From CAZOGW01 sp964579415 (GTDB lineage: Bacteria > Actinomycetota > Acidimicrobiia > Spongiisociales > UBA5794), in assembly GCA_964579415.1 (NCBI GenBank), contig CAZOGW010000125.1, forward strand, positions 1-8,904: 8,904 bases of DNA, in the 5' to 3' direction. The position numbers and the translations under genes were made by a program. Shown here piece by piece: positions 5,530-8,904 of this stretch; position 1 is the first letter of the stretch, and each line of letters starts with the position of its first letter. The notes beneath the pieces are model-generated. The model had not been told where the DNA came from. It made no database searches and worked only from the letters and a program-made list of their open reading frames with translations.

Positions 5530-5534
5530 CGAGC
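5520..5534. other. Short perfect hairpin downstream of the acetyltransferase gene
   Basis: GCTCGCTCAGCGAGC is a 7+7 palindrome around one base (6-bp stem, 3-nt loop). It lies 36 nt past the acetyltransferase stop and covers the CTG start of the possible small ORF. It could be a weak terminator or could mask that start. There is no U tract. Confidence 0.3.
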
Positions 5535-5569
5535 TACCTTCCCTGGCAGCCGAGTGAGCAGGGCATCCC

Positions 5570-6109
5570 CTACAGGAGCAGCGTCATGATCACGTCGTCG
5601 ATCGGCTCACCGTCGATGCGAAACCGGTCGGCGAGCGTGCCGATCTCAGTGAAGCCGAAGCGCCGATAGAGTGCCCGCGCCGCCGTGTTGGGGGCGAACA
5701 CGCGCAGATCGATCCACTCCAGTGTCGGCGCGTCGCTTGCCAGTTCGATCGCCGCCGTCATCAGCCGGCCGCCGATGCCACGACCGCGATAGGCACGCTC
5801 GATCCCGATGCCCAGCTCGCAGCGATGCCGCGCCACCTTCAATCGGTCACCCTTCAGGTTGACGTGACCGACGATCTGATCGTCTACTACCGCCACGATC
5901 CATCGCTCCCAGCCGGGCTCGGTCAGCGCCCGCGCGCAGGCTTCAAGGTCAGCGCCGCGTGGGCCGTCCGGATCGCCGGGCGCGAACGGCATGAAGTGCC
6001 CATCGCCGCGCCCCGACTCGGCGCGATGGCGGGCGAAGTGCCGGCGAACCTGGTCGATGTCACCGGGCTCGAACGGACGGACGAGAGGTTCGCCAGGAGT
6101 CGGGTTCAT
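5570..6109 (-). CDS. GNAT-family N-acetyltransferase
   Basis: A 179-residue GCN5-related acetyltransferase, cytoplasmic and of normal single-domain length. It begins VRPFEPGDIDQVRRHFARHR (10-29), the usual first strand and helix. The central strands are WIVAVVDDQIVGHVNLKG (70-87). Motif A is CELGIGIERAYRGRGIGGRL (97-116), in which RGRGIGG binds the acetyl-CoA pyrophosphate. The carboxy end has LRVFAPNTAARALYRRFGFTE (135-155), the typical motif B with the conserved N...A...Y.R.GF. The acceptor is unknown; it could be a protein amino terminus, an antibiotic or a metabolite. An in-frame stop lies just upstream of the ATG at 6109, so no longer start is possible. The only purine-rich stretch (TAGGGA) abuts the ATG, so initiation may depend on coupling to the short ORF that ends 12 nt upstream. 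Confidence 0.9.
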   Translation of the reverse strand: MNPTPGEPLVRPFEPGDIDQVRRHFARHRAESGRGDGHFMPFAPGDPDGPRGADLEACARALTEPGWERWIVAVVDDQIVGHVNLKGDRLKVARHRCELGIGIERAYRGRGIGGRLMTAAIELASDAPTLEWIDLRVFAPNTAARALYRRFGFTEIGTLADRFRIDGEPIDDVIMTLLL

Positions 6110-6121
6110 TCCCTACGCAGG

Positions 6122-6229
6122 CTACCCCGGTGTCGTGACCATGTCGGCGAGAAGGAGATCCAGCACCAGCTCTTCATGGACGACACGGTCGGCTCGGGCC
6201 ATGGCGGTTGCCAGGTCGGGGTCCATCAC
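6122..6229 (-). CDS. Possible small leader ORF upstream of the acetyltransferase, perhaps leaderless
   Basis: A 35-codon ORF (34 residues if the second codon, ATG, is used): MDPDLATAMARADRVVHEEL then VLDLLLADMVTTPG, an amphipathic helix-like acidic peptide. There is no Shine-Dalgarno sequence, but a CATAAT hexamer lies 6 nt before a GTG, the spacing expected if transcription starts at the GTG itself. Leaderless genes are common in actinobacteria. It ends 12 nt before the acetyltransferase ATG, which lacks a well-placed ribosome-binding site, so it may exist for translational coupling. I do not recognise a family. Chance is a fair alternative at this length. Confidence 0.35.
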   Translation of the reverse strand: MMDPDLATAMARADRVVHEELVLDLLLADMVTTPG

Positions 6230-6235
6230 GGCGCC

Positions 6236-6241
6236 ATTATG
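6236..6241 (-). promoter_or_regulatory. Possible -10 hexamer for the acetyltransferase transcript
   Basis: The minus strand reads CATAAT, one mismatch to TATAAT, 6 nt before the GTG at 6229. No good -35 is seen 17-18 nt upstream (best CGGTTC/CCGGTT), as is usual for many actinobacterial promoters. AT-rich hexamers are rare in this DNA, which adds weight. Confidence 0.4.
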
Positions 6242-6303
6242 CCGAGAGGGTGTGACACGAACCGGACACATTGCTCTCCCACAGGATCGATCAGGTCGGA
6301 TGC

Positions 6304-6390
6304 CTAACCACCGGCGATACGCGGCCACCCGTACTGCGCCAGCTCGCAGAGCCGATCAGCGAGCGCCGCGACCTCAACAAACGTGCTCAC
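6304..6390 (-). CDS. Very short ORF or truncated gene start downstream of the helicase gene
   Basis: A GTG-started 28-residue frame, MSTFVEVAALADRLCELAQY followed by GWPRIAGG, with the look of a protein amino terminus (helix rich in Ala and Leu) that stops early. No clear ribosome-binding site is seen; GGGGA lies about 15 nt upstream. It lies between the end of the helicase gene and the promoter at 6236. It may be the remnant of a gene cut short by deletion or frameshift. Family unknown. Confidence 0.2.
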   Translation of the reverse strand: MSTFVEVAALADRLCELAQYGWPRIAGG

Positions 6391-6448
6391 CGGTGTGGCC
6401 GAGTTCCCCAGCTGAGGGGATCGGCTGGTGCGGGACCGCCGACCCTGG

Positions 6449-7946
6449 TCAGGCCGTGGAGGGGCCGCCTCCGGTCACCTCGTCGGCGTCGACGATGCTG
6501 TAGGAATAGCCCTGCTCGGCGAGGAACCGCTGGCGGTTGAGGGCGAACCGGGTCTCGTCGGAGTTGGCGGTGACGATGCTGTAGAAGCTGGCGGTGGTCC
6601 CGTCGGCCTTGGGGCGGACGATGCGGCCCAGGCGTTGTGCCTCCTCCTGGCGGCTCCCGAACTGGCCCGACACCTGGATCGCCACCGAGACGTCGGGGAG
6701 ATCGATCGAGAAGTTGGCGATCTTGGAGACGACCAGCACCCGCAGCGAACCGCGGCGCAACTCGCCGAAGAGGCGATCCCTCGTGGCCTGGGAGGTCTGC
6801 CCGGTGAGCAGGGGAGCGTCGAGGAGCGCCGCCATCTCGCGGAGCTGCTCGATGAACTGGCCGATGACCAGGATCTGCTCGCCGCGGTGGCGTGCCACCA
6901 GGGCCTCCACGACGGGAAGCTTCTCCGGGGCGGTGGCGGCCACGCGGTGACGGAGCCGAGGCTCGGTTGCGGCGTAGCGGGCACGGCTCTCGGGAGTCAT
7001 GGCGACCCTCACCTCGGTGCACCGCGCCGGTGCGATCCATCCTGCCGCCTCCAACTCGGCCCACGGCGCGTCGTAGCGTTTGGGCCCGATCAGGCTGAAG
7101 ATGTCGCCTTCCCGGTTGTCCTCCCGCACCAGGGTGGCGGTGAGGCCGAGGCGCCTCACCGCCTGCACCCGGGCCGCGGCCCGGAACACCGGCGCCGGCA
7201 GCAAATGGACCTCGTCGTAGATCACCAGCCCCCACCCGAGCTCGCTGAACAACCCGAGATGGGGATGGCGCTCGAAGATGTCGGCGTCGGGCGGGGCCGC
7301 CGGGTCCGCCCAGGTGAGCGAGTGGTAGGTGACGAAGGTGACCGGCCGGAGCTGCTTGCGGTGACCGGACCACTCGCCCAGGNNNNNNNNNNNNNNNNNN
7401 NNNNNNNNNNNNNNNNNNNNNNNNNNNNNNNNNNNNNNNNNNNNNNNNNNNNNNNNNNNNNNNNNNNNNNNNNNNNNNNNNNGCCAGCAGCGCCTGCTTG
7501 AGGGCGCCGCGATCGTGCTCGCGCACCGAGAACCGGTGCGGATCGAGGCGGCGCTCGAGGAGGTCGGCGACCTGGCGAACTCCGGCCAGCTCGTCGAGGA
7601 GGACATCGTCATCGGACACCAGGACGAGGCCTTCGGGAGCCCGGGCCAGCCACACCCTGCCGTAGCGCTCCATCTGGTCAATGACGGCGCCGATCACCGT
7701 CTCGGACACGGCGTACTTGGCGAATCCGGTGAGCGTGCCGACGACGTCCTCGACGGACATGCCGGCGACGGCGGCGTTCCACAGCGACAGCGGGGTGATC
7801 CGGTAGGTGTGGATGTGCTCGGGCGCCTTCTCGAGCTCGGCGAAGCGGGCCAGCCACCCTCTTGCCTCGTCCGCACGCGGCGAGGCCACTTCGACGAGCA
7901 CAGTCATGTCGCCCTGGACGATGAGAGGTCCGGTGGGATCGGTCAC
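6449..7946 (-). CDS. xpb: XPB/Rad25-type superfamily 2 DNA helicase, interrupted by an assembly gap
   Basis: A 3'-5' DNA helicase of the XPB (ERCC3) family. On the amino side of the gap 154 residues are visible: TDPTGPLIVQGDMTVLVEVA, FAELEKAPEHIHTYRITPLS and a damage-recognition-like domain. On the carboxy side 310 residues carry helicase motif II in VIYDEVHLLPAPVF, motif III GLTATLVREDNREGD including the XPB-specific RED triplet, the SLIGPKRYDAPW region, motif IV ILVIGQFIEQL, motif V VLVVSKIANFSIDLPDV and motif VI GSRQEEAQRLGRIVRPK. Motif I (Walker A) and the Q-motif region lie in the run of Ns. The two sides read in different frames across the 100 Ns only because the gap length is a placeholder; I treat them as one intact gene. 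The GTG start at 7946 fits the family's usual MTDGPLIVQ-like start and overlaps the TGA of the upstream gene as GTGA, so translation is probably coupled. The role is likely DNA repair or remodelling. Confidence 0.93.
7383..7482. other. Assembly gap (100 Ns) inside the XPB helicase gene
   Basis: Exactly 100 undetermined bases, the common scaffold placeholder for unknown length. For one continuous frame the true gap must be a multiple of three, which 100 is not. By comparison with mycobacterial XPB recalled from memory, about 95-100 residues are missing, so the true gap is nearer 290-300 bases and includes the Walker A motif. Confidence 0.9.
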
Positions 7947-8904
7947 CGGCCGGTCCCCGTGGCGAGAGCCTCCAGCATGCGCGGAGTCACCGTCAACGGG
8001 CCGTCGACGGCGAGACGCCCGGCCACGTCTCCGAGTGTTTCGGCCCGCTCCGCCAGCGCCCGGATCTGCTGTTCCATGAAGCCGTGCGCGCCGTCGTCGC
8101 CGTACACGGTGCGTAGCTGTTCGGCGCGCCCGGCCGCGGCGGCTGCCTCATCGAGGCTGGAGCGGGTGTCTCGTACCCCGCCGCCCATCACCGTTTCGGG
8201 GAACAATCCTTTGCGCTCCAATGCGGCGCGCACCCGAGCCAGGGGAATCTCGGTGACGGCGACCGTGTCCGTCAACCTGGTGAGCTTGAGGGCCTTGATG
8301 GAGCACGCCACGGTCATGTCGGCGGGATCGGTCACCGCCACCACCGTGGGAGCCGTGATCAACCGCACCGATCCGGCCCTGGCGGCCGCATCGTGGATCA
8401 GGCGGACCACGGCGTCGGGTAGGGCCGTGGAGGACATGGAGGCGAGCATCTCGACGATCTCTGCCGCCTCCCTGCCTGCCTGCACGGCGCGGGTGATGCG
8501 GCCGGCGTCGATGCGGTAGACCGTGGCCGCCGAGGTGCTCTCCGTGACCGCGATCGACTCCAGATCGGTCACCAGGTCGTGCCGCAGGTCGGGTGGTGCG
8601 ATCACCGTCAGGTCCGCCTGCACCACCACCGTCGCCGCGTCGCTGCCGGTGCTGGCGGCGACCGAGCCGGGGGCGTCGAGGACGGCGCGGCCCAGCGCGG
8701 TGAGAGACAGCGGATCGGTGGCGACCACGCCGAGCTGTGCCAGCTCGGCGATGCACTCCCGGGCGTCGCCGGCGTAACCGATGGGCGCGTAGCGGTCGGC
8801 GAACCAGGTCACGAAGTCGTCGGAGCCGTCGTAGGCCTGACCGTCGGGCAGGCGGGCAAGCTCCCACAGGACCAGGTGGCGATTGGCGAGGAGCTGGGGT
8901 TCCA
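7943..8904 (-). CDS. Helicase_C_3 / XPB-Ssl2 N-terminal-like protein, carboxy-terminal part (5' end outside window)
   Basis: The last 319 or so residues of a larger protein whose frame stays open to the right edge. Visible order: LLANRHLVLWELARLPDG, then a winged-helix-like region (FADRYAPIGYAGDARECIAE), then the Helicase_C_3 signature VVVQADLTVIAPPDL, YRIDAGRITRAVQAG and an EIVEMLASMSSTALPDAVVR helix, and a carboxy part with SIKALKLTRLTDTVAV. In mycobacteria a protein of about 750 residues with this domain is encoded just before xpb (the Rv0862c/Rv0861c pair, from memory). It carries no helicase motifs in the part seen. Its stop codon overlaps the GTG of the XPB gene by GTGA, indicating one operon and coupled, roughly equal production, consistent with a working partnership that I infer rather than know. 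The GTG at 8812 is internal, not the start. Confidence 0.88.
   Translation of the reverse strand, partial: EPQLLANRHLVLWELARLPDGQAYDGSDDFVTWFADRYAPIGYAGDARECIAELAQLGVVATDPLSLTALGRAVLDAPGSVAASTGSDAATVVVQADLTVIAPPDLRHDLVTDLESIAVTESTSAATVYRIDAGRITRAVQAGREAAEIVEMLASMSSTALPDAVVRLIHDAAARAGSVRLITAPTVVAVTDPADMTVACSIKALKLTRLTDTVAVTEIPLARVRAALERKGLFPETVMGGGVRDTRSSLDEAAAAAGRAEQLRTVYGDDGAHGFMEQQIRALAERAETLGDVAGRLAVDGPLTVTPRMLEALATGTGR

Noticed and set aside
6387..7381. Low-complexity continuation of the helicase amino-terminal frame past the gap
   Set aside because: An artefact of the 100-N placeholder; the true carboxy half with motifs II-VI is in the neighbouring frame.
1..8904. CRISPR arrays, tRNA or rRNA genes, insertion sequences, attachment sites
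   Set aside because: No regular repeat arrays, cloverleaf-like segments, rRNA motifs, transposase motifs or terminal inverted repeats were found by reading both strands.

Overview
The window is GC-rich DNA (strong G/C preference at third codon positions) from what looks like a high-GC actinobacterium. Two things point there: an XPB/Rad25-type DNA helicase gene directly behind a gene for an XPB/Ssl2-N-terminal-like ('Helicase_C_3') protein, an arrangement I know from mycobacteria and other Actinobacteria, and start signals that include GTG and a possible leaderless gene. A run of exactly 100 Ns inside the helicase gene indicates a draft or metagenome scaffold. No rRNA, tRNA, CRISPR array or insertion sequence was found.

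Layout. Bases 1-397 hold a PIN-domain nuclease gene broken by an internal deletion. Bases 398-878 hold no convincing gene. Bases 879-5293 form a small regulatory and enzyme cluster: a carboxymuconolactone decarboxylase-like protein (-), an exported single-domain cupin (-) followed by a strong hairpin, a divergent 780-residue regulator with an N-terminal LuxR/GerE helix-turn-helix, an NB-ARC-like ATPase and a helical/TPR-like tail (+), then a 13-bp perfect hairpin and a convergent 4-oxalocrotonate tautomerase-family gene (-). Bases 5347-6390 hold a GNAT acetyltransferase (-) flanked by three short low-confidence ORFs, one of which looks leaderless. Bases 6449-8904 hold the XPB helicase and its Helicase_C_3 partner (-), joined by a GTGA stop/start overlap; the partner gene runs off the right edge.

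How it may work together. The most notable signal is a 25-nt palindrome-centred element found twice: in the cupin/regulator divergent gap (2484-2508) and upstream of the tautomerase (5345-5369). The copies share 21 of 25 bases, and three of the four differences fall in the 3-nt spacer of the palindrome. A second 13-nt box (12 of 13 identical) lies beside each copy on the same side. I infer that the LuxR/NB-ARC protein binds this element, controlling itself, the exported cupin and the tautomerase, and possibly the CMD-like gene. The enzymes suggest handling of small reactive organic or peroxide-type compounds, but the substrate cannot be read from the sequence. The XPB pair is presumably a housekeeping DNA-repair/helicase unit unrelated to that cluster.
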